A stretch of DNA of 64,000 nt from Pedobacter sp. (GCF_031119335.1 NZ_JAVHXT010000011.1:38658-102657); one strand, 5' to 3'; positions 51,680-61,010 are shown, counted from the stretch's first letter. Program-made: numbers and translations. The notes: generated by a model from the sequence alone, not told the origin.

Positions 51680-52261
51680 ATGAAAACATTTCAACTAGGA
51701 GAAGACAGTGAATTTAAAACCGTGGTAATAGCCAACGGTTATTTCTACGCTTCAAAAATTGCCAACGATACCGTTGAAAGTATGCAGCAACAAAGTACAA
51801 ATCAAATTTTAAAGGTTGCTGTAGATGATATTAAGAAAATAAAGTTTGAACAAGAAGATGAGGATTTGGAGGTTACGGTGAAGGGCAGCATTAAAGCTAT
51901 GCCGTTTACCTTCCAGAATGCGGCAGATATCCTCTTGTTTGTACAGCCTTTAAAAGATAACCCACAATTTAATTATTCAGAGAGCCAAATGGGCTTATTC
52001 GAGGCTATTAAAAACCACCTTATTATTTTGGCGGTAGCTTGGGCTTTTGTGGGTTTTGCGTATCAAATTTCAACTGGCGATGGTCCAACCTCGGGAAGGC
52101 GAAAATTAGGTTTTTTAATTCTTATCGTTCGTTTAATTCAAGATAATTTGGGCAACATAGGCTTATATATTGTATTGGCACTTGTTGCTTTATTGCCAAT
52201 TTGGTTTTTGTACGGAAGAATAAAAAACAAGCCTGCCAAAGTAGAAATCGCTCATAAATAA
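51680..52261 (+). CDS. PH-like protein with C-terminal membrane helices
   Basis: A 193-residue protein with a soluble N-terminal domain of about 100 residues (TVVIANGYFYASKIAND, VAVDDIKKIKFEQEDEDLEVTVKG in part, FTFQNAADILLFVQPL) that looks like a PH-like barrel plus helix. Then come two hydrophobic segments (about 112-130 and 155-178) and a basic tail. It shows the reverse topology to its neighbour at 50980, with the membrane part at the end. Function unknown. Confidence 0.65.
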   Translation: MKTFQLGEDSEFKTVVIANGYFYASKIANDTVESMQQQSTNQILKVAVDDIKKIKFEQEDEDLEVTVKGSIKAMPFTFQNAADILLFVQPLKDNPQFNYSESQMGLFEAIKNHLIILAVAWAFVGFAYQISTGDGPTSGRRKLGFLILIVRLIQDNLGNIGLYIVLALVALLPIWFLYGRIKNKPAKVEIAHK

Positions 52262-52286
52262 AGATTAACCATCTATCAATAAAAAC

Positions 52287-52889
52287 ATGAAAGGAAAAAT
52301 TCAAGGTGCTATTGGGTTGCTAATTGTGGGTTTTATTCTCTTCGGATTAGTAAGGTCTATTTATTCGAGAAACTTCGCCGATGAGGAGGTTGCCGTACTC
52401 ACTTCATCCAAAAATCAAGCGCCAATTAAAAATGCACTGTTTTGGTACGAAATGGAATTAGAAAAAATATCTCCTTCCGTTAGTGCGCATCTCAATGCCG
52501 AAGAAACGTTTTTTGTACAACCACTTTACAACAGCTTAAAGCCAACTGGGATGGTGAGCGACTACATCAAGACGATGTCTGAAAAAGCAACTGCAAGAAT
52601 GATTGAGCTTGGTGCCTACAGCGGTAAAGAGCCCGATGTTTGGCAAATGGCGAAAGATAAAGGTTATCCCTATGTTTTTAAGGTGGTTATTTCTAATGCA
52701 AGTGCAAAAAGCAGAACTAACGATTTGGAAAGCCTAACCTACCTGTACAGTTTGTACAACGTTGTCGATAGTAACGTAGTCTGGGAAGCTAAGTCAACGC
52801 GTTTGACTGGTTTTTTTGGTGGTATGGACGCGGAAAAGTCAGTTTCTGCCCTAAAAAAACAGCTCAAAGCATCTAAAATAACACAGTAA
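52287..52889 (+). CDS. single-pass membrane protein of the island
   Basis: A 200-residue protein with one N-terminal helix (residues 6-22: GAIGLLIVGFILFGLV). The remainder is an extracytoplasmic or cytosolic alpha/beta domain of about 170 residues: KNALFWYEMELEKISPSV, FVQPLYNSLKPTG, YPYVFKVVISNASAKSR and SLYNVVDSNVVWEAKSTRL. No family recognised. The gap to the previous gene is 25 bases. Confidence 0.62.
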   Translation: MKGKIQGAIGLLIVGFILFGLVRSIYSRNFADEEVAVLTSSKNQAPIKNALFWYEMELEKISPSVSAHLNAEETFFVQPLYNSLKPTGMVSDYIKTMSEKATARMIELGAYSGKEPDVWQMAKDKGYPYVFKVVISNASAKSRTNDLESLTYLYSLYNVVDSNVVWEAKSTRLTGFFGGMDAEKSVSALKKQLKASKITQ

Positions 52890-52950
52890 AATTAACGTCA
52901 GATTTACTCATAGTGGTCTGGCAAAACACAAACCACATACATCAAATACC

Positions 52951-53682
52951 ATGAATTCAAACATTTATTTCATCATTGGCGGAGTAGCCGTTGTCTTTAT
53001 CATTTACATGATTTTTTTGCAAAGAATGATGAAGAAGAAAAATCAACAGCAATTAGAAAACTTCAACAGTAACCATTCTGGCAATCCATTAACCGAACAA
53101 CAAAAGAGATTACTCACATTTGGGGCAATTTTGTTCTACCATAGAATGGAGAAAATTCTGGGTATTACGCCAGAAGAACGTTTAGACCACTATGTTTACG
53201 GTTTAAGCCAGCAATGGGAAATTTCAAACGCTGAAGAAGCAAAAGAAACCTTAGTTAATTTGCTTGCCCTGAAAAGAAGCTCAGAATTTGAAGCCTTTGT
53301 TTCGCAGCCATCATCAGATTTAGAAAAAATACAGAAAAATATTGCCAAAGGTTTGGGAATTGAATTTCCTGTGGTAGAGCAAACCAAATCTGCCTACGGT
53401 TGGGATATTTGTCGTGCAGTCTCTTTAGCGAAATGGTGCTTTTGGTGTGGCTATCTTACAGAAGCCGAGACTTGGAGCATTATGGAAAAAGCTGCGGCAA
53501 TTGCAAGCCAGCATGGTAAAAGCTGGACAGATTATACCGTTTCTTTCTTACTAGGCAGAACCATCCAAGGTTTCGATTTAGATGATGTAATTATCGAAGC
53601 AAAACAAATTTTAAGTGGAAAAGGTCCTGCACTGCGTAAAATAGCAGATACTGATGTTTTCTTGAGATATTCTTTTTCATAG
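52951..53682 (+). CDS. DUF1266 domain membrane protein
   Basis: A 243-residue protein with one N-terminal helix (residues 5-22), then a polar linker and a DUF1266 domain (about 85-235). The domain is recognised by AYGWDICRAVSLAKWCFWCGYLTEAE in part, and HGKSWTDYTVSFLLGR. DUF1266 proteins occur in diverse bacteria, often in loci of small unknown proteins; their biochemistry is not known to me. Here it gives the island its only other named domain besides ankyrin and zinc ribbon. Confidence 0.8.
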   Translation: MNSNIYFIIGGVAVVFIIYMIFLQRMMKKKNQQQLENFNSNHSGNPLTEQQKRLLTFGAILFYHRMEKILGITPEERLDHYVYGLSQQWEISNAEEAKETLVNLLALKRSSEFEAFVSQPSSDLEKIQKNIAKGLGIEFPVVEQTKSAYGWDICRAVSLAKWCFWCGYLTEAETWSIMEKAAAIASQHGKSWTDYTVSFLLGRTIQGFDLDDVIIEAKQILSGKGPALRKIADTDVFLRYSFS

Positions 53683-53717
53683 ACAATCCATTATTCATCA
53701 TATTAAAACTAACGAAA

Positions 53718-54242
53718 ATGGATAATCTATTATTCTTTCTTAGGGATAAGAACCGACTGAAATTTCTGCTTAAATGCTTATTAATTGGTATGCCGATATT
53801 ATTTCTCTTGGGTTGGGGTGTTAATTACTTTGAAGATAAGGAAGCGGAAAAAGGTACACCTAATGACAAAGGCGGGCTAACCTATTTTTATCGAGACGGC
53901 ACTAAAGGGAAATTGCCAGAACCTGTGGCAAAGCTAATGGAGTTATATCCTAGTAGTAAAATTGCGTATATCAGTGTTTCAACCAACAAACAAAAGGAGT
54001 TAGAAGGAGATATTTATGCGTTTACACCAGATGCACTGAACAAAGTGCTAACGTTTTATAAATCAAAAGCTAAACTTATTACGCTAACTGATAAAAGGTT
54101 AGAGATGGAGCAAGATGGGCAAAATATTGTAGTAGAAGGAGAACGTGTATATGAAGATGACGCAATTCAAGGCGAAACAAAATACCGCATAGCTTTTTAC
54201 AACAAGGCCACCGTTAATAAATGGAAAAACTATAAACCATAG
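53718..54242 (+). CDS. single-pass membrane protein of the island
   Basis: A 174-residue protein with one helix at about 17-35 (FLLKCLLIGMPILFLLGWGV) and a C-terminal domain of about 135 residues with GLTYFYRDGTKGKLPEP, AKLMELYPSSKIAYISVS, DALNKVLTFYKSKAKLI. The latter recalls small alpha/beta folds of envelope proteins. No family recognised. It is 36 bases after the DUF1266 gene. Confidence 0.62.
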   Translation: MDNLLFFLRDKNRLKFLLKCLLIGMPILFLLGWGVNYFEDKEAEKGTPNDKGGLTYFYRDGTKGKLPEPVAKLMELYPSSKIAYISVSTNKQKELEGDIYAFTPDALNKVLTFYKSKAKLITLTDKRLEMEQDGQNIVVEGERVYEDDAIQGETKYRIAFYNKATVNKWKNYKP

Positions 54243-54281
54243 CGTTAGCATAGTCTTTAATCAAATTACAAAAAAACAGAT

Positions 54282-54854
54282 ATGAAAAACACAACAAACA
54301 AAATTAAATTGATGGCAATTATAGCTTTTTTGGCTGTTGCCTTTATCTCGTGCGGTAAAAAAAAGGCCTACGACAATGCAGATGCATTAGGGAAACTAAA
54401 AACAGAATTGGTAGACAAATTTGGAAAGGACGCACATTACACAAACTTCAATGTAATTAACGATGAAAATGGAACTGTAGTTTCTGTAACAGTAACAAAA
54501 GATCCATCGTCTTTGAAAATGGAACAATGGACAAGTGTAAATGGAAGCTGGAAACAAAACTCTGAAGTAACATTAGAAATTTCTGGCAATGCAAAAGCAG
54601 AAGAATTTATGTTCAAGCTAGATAAGATAATGGACATAGACCTCTTGGCAAAATGTGTAGAAGAAGCGAAGAAGAAGGTAGTAGCTGAAAAGAAAATTGC
54701 TGAAGTAAGCGTAAATACGATTGGCATGAATGCGCCTAGTGATGGCAACTTTAACACCACTAAGTACTTTATCACTATTAAGCCTAAACAAGGGGGCACA
54801 TCATTTAATTTTTGGTATAACCTAGACGGAACCTTAGATAAATTTGATTACTAG
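54282..54854 (+). CDS. lipoprotein, last gene of the island
   Basis: A 190-residue protein with a lipoprotein signal: LMAIIAFLAVAFISC, cysteine 25, followed by GKKKAYDN. The mature domain alternates charged helices (LGKLKTELVDKFGKDAHY, LLAKCVEEAKKKVVAEKK) and strands (GTVVSVTVTKDPSS, FNTTKYFITIKP, TSFNFWYNLDGTLDKFDY). No family recognised. A terminator follows 23 bases after the stop, ending the run. Confidence 0.66.
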   Translation: MKNTTNKIKLMAIIAFLAVAFISCGKKKAYDNADALGKLKTELVDKFGKDAHYTNFNVINDENGTVVSVTVTKDPSSLKMEQWTSVNGSWKQNSEVTLEISGNAKAEEFMFKLDKIMDIDLLAKCVEEAKKKVVAEKKIAEVSVNTIGMNAPSDGNFNTTKYFITIKPKQGGTSFNFWYNLDGTLDKFDY

Positions 54855-54876
54855 TAGAGGCTCTATTGTACAAGAA

Positions 54877-54911
54877 AGCCTTTGGACAAACACTGTTCAG
54901 AGGCTTTTTAT
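54877..54911 (+). terminator. terminator closing the island
   Basis: AGCCTTTGGA (54877-54886) pairs with TTCAGAGGCT (54896-54905) with G-U pairs, then a T-run TTTTTATC. It lies just after the last island lipoprotein. Confidence 0.75.
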
Positions 54912-54942
54912 CTTTAAAATACTTTTGAATGCTATATTGGAA

Positions 54943-55644
54943 CTATTCCCAATTCCAAAATAACAGTTCTTTTTGATCAAGCGTAGTGGCTATACTGGCT
55001 ACGTAACTGTCTTCTATCATAAACGTACGCATTTTAAATACCTCTTTCTCCCTTTCTAGATGTTCATCTAAACATTCTATCAAATGAAGATTGTCGCTTA
55101 CACCTTCGCCACTAGCTTTTAATAAGGCTTCTTTTCTTGTCCACATTACGTAGAAATTGGTCGGGTCTACATCCTTGTCGCCAATAAAGTCAATTTCTTT
55201 TTTAGAAAAGGTGATGTCTAAAATAGATTTAAAGTCGAATTCTCTGTTTAGATATTCTACATCAATGCCTACAGCTTTAGGACTGATGGCGATCAGTACA
55301 TAATCTCCCGTATGACTAATATTAAATTCTATTCCAATAACGGTAGGTTTTTTGTGTTCGTGAAAAATAAAGTCAATTTCTTGTGGAGAAATATTTAAGC
55401 ATAACCCCAAAATGGTGCGCAGGCAAAACTTACTGACGGCATAGCGTTCTTTATCTTTTGGGATAAATATTCTGCTAGCCTTTTCCTGTTCGCGTTCAGA
55501 TAGTACATCGGCTAATTCCTTCTTTATTTTTTGGAAATGGTTGTTAACGTCAATCCTAAAAATATGAGTTTTATCTGTAGCTAGTGATTGTCCGGTGGCG
55601 TAGGCTTTCCAAGCGAAATCGTAGCTTAACAGGCTGTCTATCAT
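54943..55644 (-). CDS. 4'-phosphopantetheinyl transferase, Sfp superfamily
   Basis: A 233-residue enzyme that moves the phosphopantetheine arm of CoA to a carrier-protein serine. Seen: KFCLRTILGLCLNI, FNISHTGDYVLIAIS, VGIDVEYLNRE with the metal-binding aspartate and glutamate, FSKKEIDFI and FYVMWTRKEALLKASGEG with the conserved WxxKEA block. Two-domain length suggests the Sfp type, usual for polyketide, peptide or fatty-acid carriers. No carrier or synthase gene lies nearby. Confidence 0.9.
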   Translation of the reverse strand: MIDSLLSYDFAWKAYATGQSLATDKTHIFRIDVNNHFQKIKKELADVLSEREQEKASRIFIPKDKERYAVSKFCLRTILGLCLNISPQEIDFIFHEHKKPTVIGIEFNISHTGDYVLIAISPKAVGIDVEYLNREFDFKSILDITFSKKEIDFIGDKDVDPTNFYVMWTRKEALLKASGEGVSDNLHLIECLDEHLEREKEVFKMRTFMIEDSYVASIATTLDQKELLFWNWE

Positions 55645-56022
55645 TTTTATGCTTAGTTTAGTTAGGGCGAGCTTAACCGCGGAGTAAATATCGTTAAATT
55701 TCTCATTTGCGAGAATTTATTTGTCTTTTTAAGTTTTTGTTTCTAATTTTTTACTTTTTGAAAAGCAGAATTCGGCTATAAATAAAAGCTAGCCAGACTT
55801 TTCGTTGCAATTCCCGATGAAACCTGTGCTGCAAGCAAGCAACCAATGAAATGATAAGAACAAGAGCTTAATCTGGAAATTTTCCCTTTAATTTCGTTTG
55901 TTTAACTGAATTGCTGCTACTATTGAAGTAAAGAAACTAAATTTTTGCAACACAGCGACCTTGTAAATATTAATGAATCAAATTTTGTGTTTACATTTAA
56001 GCAAACATATTTCCCGCAGACG
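55645..56022. other. gene-free divergent promoter region
   Basis: About 380 bases with no supported gene. The stretch AAATTTTTGCAACA near 55939-55952 resembles a -7 box for the next gene. Read from a TTG at 55945 a longer version of that gene is possible, but it would overlap this box. Nothing else is recognised. Confidence 0.5.
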
Positions 56023-56817
56023 ATGAATATTAGAATGTTCTCTAGTTTTTTATGTGCATTATCTTTATTCGGTTGCCAAAGTTACGACACTTCAAAAAAT
56101 GAAGAGCAAATAAAACCTATAAGAGATACTATTTATAAAAACTCGGTCGTGAAAAAACTTCCGATAGAAAACATAAAAAATCAAGATGTTATTCAAGTTT
56201 TCCACAAAGACGACACTATTCGTTTTTCGAAAAAGCGGTTAGAACTTGCCACTAAGCTAATTCCCACATTTAATATGGCAATTGTAGAAAGCCCAGATGT
56301 AGCGTATATTGATAGACCAAAGCCATTAGATGTTAATAATGATGAAGAGAAAGATTTTTTAAGCTTTGGATGCGAGGTTTGTAAAGATGATTATTTCTTG
56401 ATGTATGCTCATTTTTTGAAAAATAAAAACAGGGGGGAAGAAGCTGAGTGTAGAGAACGATTGATAAATATATTTAGGTTAATTAATGAGCTACATCGCA
56501 CACTTAATCAGGGTGGTACTTATTTTTCGCACCAGCATTATCGCATCTATGCCTATGCAGAGTATGCGGTATACTTAAAGATTTATTATGGAGAAGATTA
56601 TGAAAAAAAATATCCAGTTACATTGCAAAAATCATTTTTTATCAATTCGTTAAAGCAATTGATACTTGATGATGAAAAACATAATAAAGAGGTTTTACAG
56701 TCGGAGAAGAAAAGAAGAAAAAGCAAAATGTTAGAAAATCTAACAGATTTGAATAAATTAATTTCTGATCATTTTTACCTTGAGCAAAGCCAAAAGTTTA
56801 ATTATAAGCAGTATTAA
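56023..56817 (+). CDS. lipoprotein, unknown function
   Basis: A 264-residue protein starting MNIRMFSSFLC with lipobox LFGC (cysteine 16). The mature part is mostly helical and polar: KKRLELATKLIPTFNMAIVES, a cysteine pair in FGCEVCKDDYFLMY, AECRERLINIFRLINELHRTLNQGG in part, a tyrosine-rich YFSHQHYRIYAYAEYAVYLKIYYGEDYEKKYP in part, and a lysine-rich C-terminus. No family recognised. The ATG at 56023 is chosen because it gives a proper signal; a TTG at 55945 would bury it. Confidence 0.62.
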   Translation: MNIRMFSSFLCALSLFGCQSYDTSKNEEQIKPIRDTIYKNSVVKKLPIENIKNQDVIQVFHKDDTIRFSKKRLELATKLIPTFNMAIVESPDVAYIDRPKPLDVNNDEEKDFLSFGCEVCKDDYFLMYAHFLKNKNRGEEAECRERLINIFRLINELHRTLNQGGTYFSHQHYRIYAYAEYAVYLKIYYGEDYEKKYPVTLQKSFFINSLKQLILDDEKHNKEVLQSEKKRRKSKMLENLTDLNKLISDHFYLEQSQKFNYKQY

Positions 56818-57037
56818 GTTTTCTAGTTCTGAAAAAAGATAGAAGTGGCGGCTGTAAACCCTAAATTATTTTTGTTAACATTAAGAAGCTGTTTAAAAAT
56901 GGAATAAATATTTAATAGGTTGAGTTTTCCGATAAATCGGAACGAGCTTAGGTAAGCCAAATTCTAGCGGCTCGCTATAGGAGGGTGGGGACATCCGCCT
57001 AAGTATTTGTTTTATTGAAATTTAAACAGTCTTTACC

Positions 57038-57466
57038 TCATTTTTTCTTCTCGTAAACTATCAAAATTGTTAAGTCGTTCCCTTCGTTTGGCGCTATACT
57101 GTGCCAACTACCAGGTCTGGTTAAAATGGCATCGCCAGGTTTTATTGCAAAAGTTTCTCCATTCATTTTCATTGTACCATTGCCACTAATCACGTAATAA
57201 ATTTCATCTTCTTTTTGCAAGTGGTAACCAATAGCCGAACCCGACTTTAATATTCGTTTCTTGAAAACTGTTTTTAGATTTTTAGCATCGGAAAAGAAAT
57301 GATGTCCAATAGTTTCTCCGCCACCTTTATGTGTGCCAGGTTCTATTTTGGCGACGTCAGCATCATTTTGCAAAATGAATTTGCTGGTGTTTATTTTTTG
57401 AGCTTTGCTGGTTAAACTTAACAGTAAGAGGAACAGTAAACAAGGGATAGGCTTAAGCATGATCAT
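57038..57466 (-). CDS. exported cupin-domain protein
   Basis: A 142-residue protein with a signal peptide of about 20 residues (cleavage near SKA-QK). The cupin barrel has the first motif GSAIGYHLQKEDEIYYVISG and the second PGDAILTRPGSWHSI, where histidines and a glutamate would bind a metal. The second motif's histidine (SWHS) and the first motif's E-E are present, but the first-motif histidine pair is reduced to one. It may be a sugar-binding or small-molecule enzyme of the periplasm. An alternative start two codons in is possible. Confidence 0.78.
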   Translation of the reverse strand: MIMLKPIPCLLFLLLLSLTSKAQKINTSKFILQNDADVAKIEPGTHKGGGETIGHHFFSDAKNLKTVFKKRILKSGSAIGYHLQKEDEIYYVISGNGTMKMNGETFAIKPGDAILTRPGSWHSIAPNEGNDLTILIVYEKKK

Positions 57467-57740
57467 TAATTATTTTCTATGAAATTAGGCATTTTGCAGT
57501 TCTCATTTGCCAAAAGCATTACACTTTGTGCAATAAACCCGATGTGAGTGAACATCCCGATTTCAGGTTCATGTTCTTACTGCTTCATGGTGCACGGGTT
57601 TCATCGGGATAAAGCGGTCAGCGGGACTGTGAGTGCAAAAGAACCACTGCCATTCTTTTTCAAATAGTTAAATAATTAATAGGCTATCAAAGTTTTTAGA
57701 TAAAGAAATGACAATGTGACAAATTATCTGCGTTTTACAG
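57467..57740. other. gene-free stretch with a long repeat copy
   Basis: No gene seen. It holds the longest variant of the dispersed repeat (57537-57632). Nothing else is recognised before the sucD promoter. Confidence 0.55.
57537..57632 (+). repeat. dispersed repeat, copy 4 (long variant)
   Basis: It begins CCCGATGTGAGTGAACATCCCGATTTCAGG in part, and later has GTTTCATCGGGATAAAGCGG and TCAGCGGGACTGTGAG, the same end as the copy at 7683. An additional 40 bases lie between the two halves. Confidence 0.58.
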
Positions 57741-57771
57741 TTGACATTCCGTTGCAATTAGTTTAAGTTTG
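57741..57771 (+). promoter_or_regulatory. sucD promoter (-33 TTG, -7 TAAGTTTG)
   Basis: TTGACA at 57741 and TAAGTTTG at 57764-57771, with about 20 bases between, fit the Bacteroidota -33/-7 consensus well. The start codon is 23 bases downstream. This is the best promoter seen in the window. Confidence 0.8.
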
Positions 57772-57793
57772 CACAACAAAAAAAATAGATACA

Positions 57794-58666
57794 ATGAGTG
57801 TTTTAGTAAATAAAGATTCAAAAGTAATTGTTCAGGGTTTTACAGGTAACGAAGGTACTTACCATGCTGAGCAAATGATAGCTTACGGTACGAACGTTGT
57901 TGGCGGAGTAACTCCAGGCAAGGGCGGTCAGGAACATTTAGGCAGACCTGTGTTTAACACGGTTAAGGATGCTGTAGATAAAGCTGGTGCTGATGTATCT
58001 ATTATTTTCGTACCTCCTGCATTTGCTGCTGACGCTATTATGGAAGCAGCTGAAGGTGGTATTAAAGTGATTGTTTGTATTACTGAGGGTATCCCTACAA
58101 AGGATATGATTGCAGTAAAATCTTATATTGCTGATAAAGATTGTCGTTTAATTGGTCCTAACTGTCCGGGTGTAATTACTGCTGATGAGGCTAAAATTGG
58201 TATTATGCCAGGTTTTATCTTCAAAAAAGGTACAGTTGGTGTGGTTTCTAAATCTGGTACTTTAACTTACGAAGCGGTAGACCAAGTAGTGAAAGCTGGT
58301 TTAGGTATTACTACAGCTATTGGTATTGGTGGCGACCCAATTATTGGCACGCCTACTAAAGAAGCGGTAGAGTTGTTGATGAACGACCCAGAAACTGAAG
58401 GTATCATCATGATTGGTGAAATTGGTGGTGGCATGGAAGCTGAGGCTGCACGTTGGATTAAAGAAAATGGTACTAAGCCAGTTGTAGGTTTCATTGCTGG
58501 TCAAACTGCGCCTCCGGGACGTAGAATGGGCCACGCTGGTGCTATTGTTGGTGGTGCTGATGATACTGCTGCTGCAAAAATGAAAATTATGCGTGAGTGT
58601 GGTATCACAGTTGTAGAAAGCCCTGCTGAAATTGGTGTTGCTATGGCTGCTTTGTTGAAAAAATAG
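57794..58666 (+). CDS. sucD: succinate-CoA ligase (ADP-forming) subunit alpha
   Basis: A 290-residue TCA-cycle enzyme subunit that carries the phosphohistidine intermediate. Seen: the CoA-binding Rossmann start [22 protein letters not shown] in part, [19 protein letters not shown], and [13 protein letters not shown] with the active histidine. The length is usual (about 290). The beta subunit gene (sucC) is not adjacent, unlike the proteobacterial order. Strong promoter and terminator show a monocistronic unit. Confidence 0.96.
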   Translation: MSVLVNKDSKVIVQGFTGNEGTYHAEQMIAYGTNVVGGVTPGKGGQEHLGRPVFNTVKDAVDKAGADVSIIFVPPAFAADAIMEAAEGGIKVIVCITEGIPTKDMIAVKSYIADKDCRLIGPNCPGVITADEAKIGIMPGFIFKKGTVGVVSKSGTLTYEAVDQVVKAGLGITTAIGIGGDPIIGTPTKEAVELLMNDPETEGIIMIGEIGGGMEAEAARWIKENGTKPVVGFIAGQTAPPGRRMGHAGAIVGGADDTAAAKMKIMRECGITVVESPAEIGVAMAALLKK

Positions 58667-58690
58667 TCTCGACAAAATATATTTTAGAAA

Positions 58691-58725
58691 AAGCGTCCCG
58701 ATGTTAAAATCGGGACGCTTTTTTT
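58691..58725 (+). terminator. sucD terminator
   Basis: The 12-bp perfect arms AAGCGTCCCGAT (58691-58702) and ATCGGGACGCTT (58709-58720), then seven T. Located 24 bases after the stop. Confidence 0.92.
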
Positions 58726-58779
58726 GTTAAATAGCAATTTCATATATTAGTTCAGTATTCGTTTAATCAGCAAAGCGTT

Positions 58780-59127
58780 ATGAAGAAATATTTATCGCTC
58801 ATATTATTATTTTTTCTATTTACATCTTGTGAAAAATCTGAAGAGGATGATGTTACAGCCTGCGGTGTTGCTAATCCGACACAAAATTTAACTTGGCTAA
58901 ATCAAAAAGTTAAGTTGTTTATCGGTGGGCCTGAATTGAATGGTGTAGTGCTTTATAAATATAAAGACAGTGAAATTATACAGATTAATCAAACCGTTTC
59001 TAGCAAGGTTTACGACATTTATGATTGCAATGGGCAGGTAATTATGTTTAATGATGCAAATGGTTTGGATAGCTACATTGCCAATCGTAAAAAGGTTGCG
59101 ATACTTTATGGCACTTGGGAGTATTGA
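58780..59127 (+). CDS. small lipoprotein, unknown function
   Basis: A 115-residue protein with signal LILLFFLFTSC (cysteine 17) followed by EKSEEDDV. The mature part has two more cysteines (ACGVANPTQNLTWL, YDCNGQVI) that may form a disulphide. The pattern is a small beta-rich domain: LNGVVLYKYKDSEIIQIN, KKVAILYGTWEY. The opening NPTQNLTWLN recurs in small Bacteroidota lipoproteins, but I cannot name the family. Confidence 0.66.
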   Translation: MKKYLSLILLFFLFTSCEKSEEDDVTACGVANPTQNLTWLNQKVKLFIGGPELNGVVLYKYKDSEIIQINQTVSSKVYDIYDCNGQVIMFNDANGLDSYIANRKKVAILYGTWEY

Positions 59128-59255
59128 GCTGTAGAAGAGCTTTAAATCATTACTTCTACATGAAAATCTGCAAGCGTTTATTGGTTATATTTGTATGAGG
59201 TGACCGAGAAATCTAAATGCATGGCGCTTACGTATATCAATAAAACAATGATGGT

Positions 59256-59753
59256 ATGAAATTAATAGCCCCTAAAACATTTGTCGCATTAGCACTGTTA
59301 ATCGCAACTGGTGTGTCTGCCTGTGCACAGAAACAGAACGAAGAGAAAAAACAAGCGTCTAACACAGTCTCAAAAACAACTAAAAAAATGGAATGGAATA
59401 AATTAACTAAGGAAGAAGAACGTATCATCGTTGGCAAAGGAACAGAATATCCTGGCACTGGCAAGTACGATAAGTTTTTCGAAAAAGGAACTTATATCTG
59501 CAAAAGATGTAATGCACCCTTATATAAATCGGACAGTAAGTTTGATGCGCACTGTGGCTGGCCAGCGTTTGATGATGAAATTAAAGGGGCTGTAAAACGT
59601 ATTCCAGATGCTGACGGACAGCGTACTGAAATAGTTTGTGCTAATTGCGATGCACACTTAGGTCACGTTTTCGTAGGTGAGTTTTTAACTTCAAAAAATA
59701 CCCGCCACTGCGTAAATTCAGTATCAATGAGTTTTGTGGCGGATAAGAAATAA
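59256..59753 (+). CDS. msrB: peptide-methionine (R)-S-oxide reductase, exported form
   Basis: A 165-residue enzyme reducing methionine-R-sulfoxide in proteins. An N-terminal signal with TGVSAC suggests a lipoprotein or exported form. The MsrB core spans about residues 45-165: TEYPGTGKYDKFFEKGTYICKRC in part, FDAHCGWPAFDD, VCANCDAHLGHVF and the catalytic cysteine in TRHCVNSVSMSF. Two CxxC pairs bind a structural zinc. RHC rather than the common RYC precedes the catalytic cysteine. It probably repairs oxidised envelope proteins. Confidence 0.93.
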   Translation: MKLIAPKTFVALALLIATGVSACAQKQNEEKKQASNTVSKTTKKMEWNKLTKEEERIIVGKGTEYPGTGKYDKFFEKGTYICKRCNAPLYKSDSKFDAHCGWPAFDDEIKGAVKRIPDADGQRTEIVCANCDAHLGHVFVGEFLTSKNTRHCVNSVSMSFVADKK

Positions 59754-59834
59754 TTGAATGATTGAGTTTTGAATGAGTAAATATAGGCGAAACACATAAT
59801 TTACAGATAGCTATTTACTCATTCAGTCATTCTC

Positions 59835-60986
59835 TCATTTAGTCATTCTCCTAATCAACCAATAAGCAAAAAAAGAACCTACTAAAGCCATCCCTGCACC
59901 AACCAAAGATGGATAGTTGTAAGTGTAGTTGTAAACCAAAGGCAAGCCTCCGAAAAAAGCGCCCAAAGCATTGCCAATATTAAAACTCGCCTGACTAGCA
60001 GAAGCTGCAATCATCTCTGATTCTTTGGCTGTCCTAATCATCAACATTTGAATTGGTGCTGCCGAAGCAAAAGCAATTGCTCCCGTTAAAAATGTAGTAA
60101 TCAATGCCAATATCGGGTTGTTCGACACAAAGAATACGATGATCAAAATGCTGCTCATAGCAAGCAGTAGTGATATGCAGGCTTTAGCTGGCGAAAATCT
60201 ATCTGCTAAATAACCGCCGATAAAATTACCAACCAACATTCCCAAACCTGCTAGCATTAAAATATAGGTAACACTACTTTCTGCAAACCCGGCCACTTTG
60301 GTCATTAAAGGGTTGATATAGCTGATCCAACAAAATAGTCCACCAGTTCCAATAGAAATCATTAGGATAATGATCCAGGCTTCGCGTTTGGCAAAAAAGC
60401 TCAACTCTGTTTTTAAATCTTTGTTTTTAGGCGCAGGAAGAAATGGAAGCCAATATTTAAGGCTCAATAAGGTAATGATGCCCACTACAGCTACAATGGC
60501 AAAAGAATATCGCCACGAATAATTATGACCTACAAAAGTGCCTAATGGCACACCAAATAAATTGGCAATGGTTAAGCCAGCAAACATTAATGAAACGGCT
60601 TGTGCTTCTTTTCCCTTCGGTGCAATGCGGCTGGCAACCACAGAGCCTACGCCAAAAAAAGCACCGTGAGGTAATCCCGAAAAAAACCTTGCAATAAACA
60701 GCGTGGTATAACTTGGGGCAAAGGCAGAAATAGCATTAAAAAGGGTGAACAAACCCATTAGTGAAAGCAATATATACTTAGGTGGATATTTTGCAGCAAT
60801 AATAGCCAATAATGGTGCGCCAACAACTACACCTAGTGCATAAGCAGAAATCAAATGGCCAGCTTCGGGAATAGTAATGGAAAGATCTTTAGCAATATCT
60901 GGTAGCAAACCCATCATTACAAATTCTGTAATGCCTATGCCTAAGCCACCAAGGGTAAGGGGAATTAGTTTTTTGTCAATTAACAT
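59835..60986 (-). CDS. MFS transporter, AraJ/arabinose-efflux-like (DHA1)
   Basis: A 383-residue protein with 12 predicted membrane helices. The start MLIDKKLIPLTLGGLGIGITEFVMMGLLP in part, LISAYALGVVVGAPLLA, ARFFSGLPHGAFFGVGSV and SRIAPKGKEAQ are typical of drug or sugar efflux proteins of the DHA1 family. The ATG at 60986 is preferred: on the minus strand TACCTTTG at 61018-61011 fits a -7 box, placing the longer start (61013) inside the promoter. Substrate unknown. Confidence 0.9.
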   Translation of the reverse strand: MLIDKKLIPLTLGGLGIGITEFVMMGLLPDIAKDLSITIPEAGHLISAYALGVVVGAPLLAIIAAKYPPKYILLSLMGLFTLFNAISAFAPSYTTLFIARFFSGLPHGAFFGVGSVVASRIAPKGKEAQAVSLMFAGLTIANLFGVPLGTFVGHNYSWRYSFAIVAVVGIITLLSLKYWLPFLPAPKNKDLKTELSFFAKREAWIIILMISIGTGGLFCWISYINPLMTKVAGFAESSVTYILMLAGLGMLVGNFIGGYLADRFSPAKACISLLLAMSSILIIVFFVSNNPILALITTFLTGAIAFASAAPIQMLMIRTAKESEMIAASASQASFNIGNALGAFFGGLPLVYNYTYNYPSLVGAGMALVGSFFAYWLIRRMTK

Positions 60987-61010
60987 TCTTAGTGTTTTAT
61001 TTACACTAAG

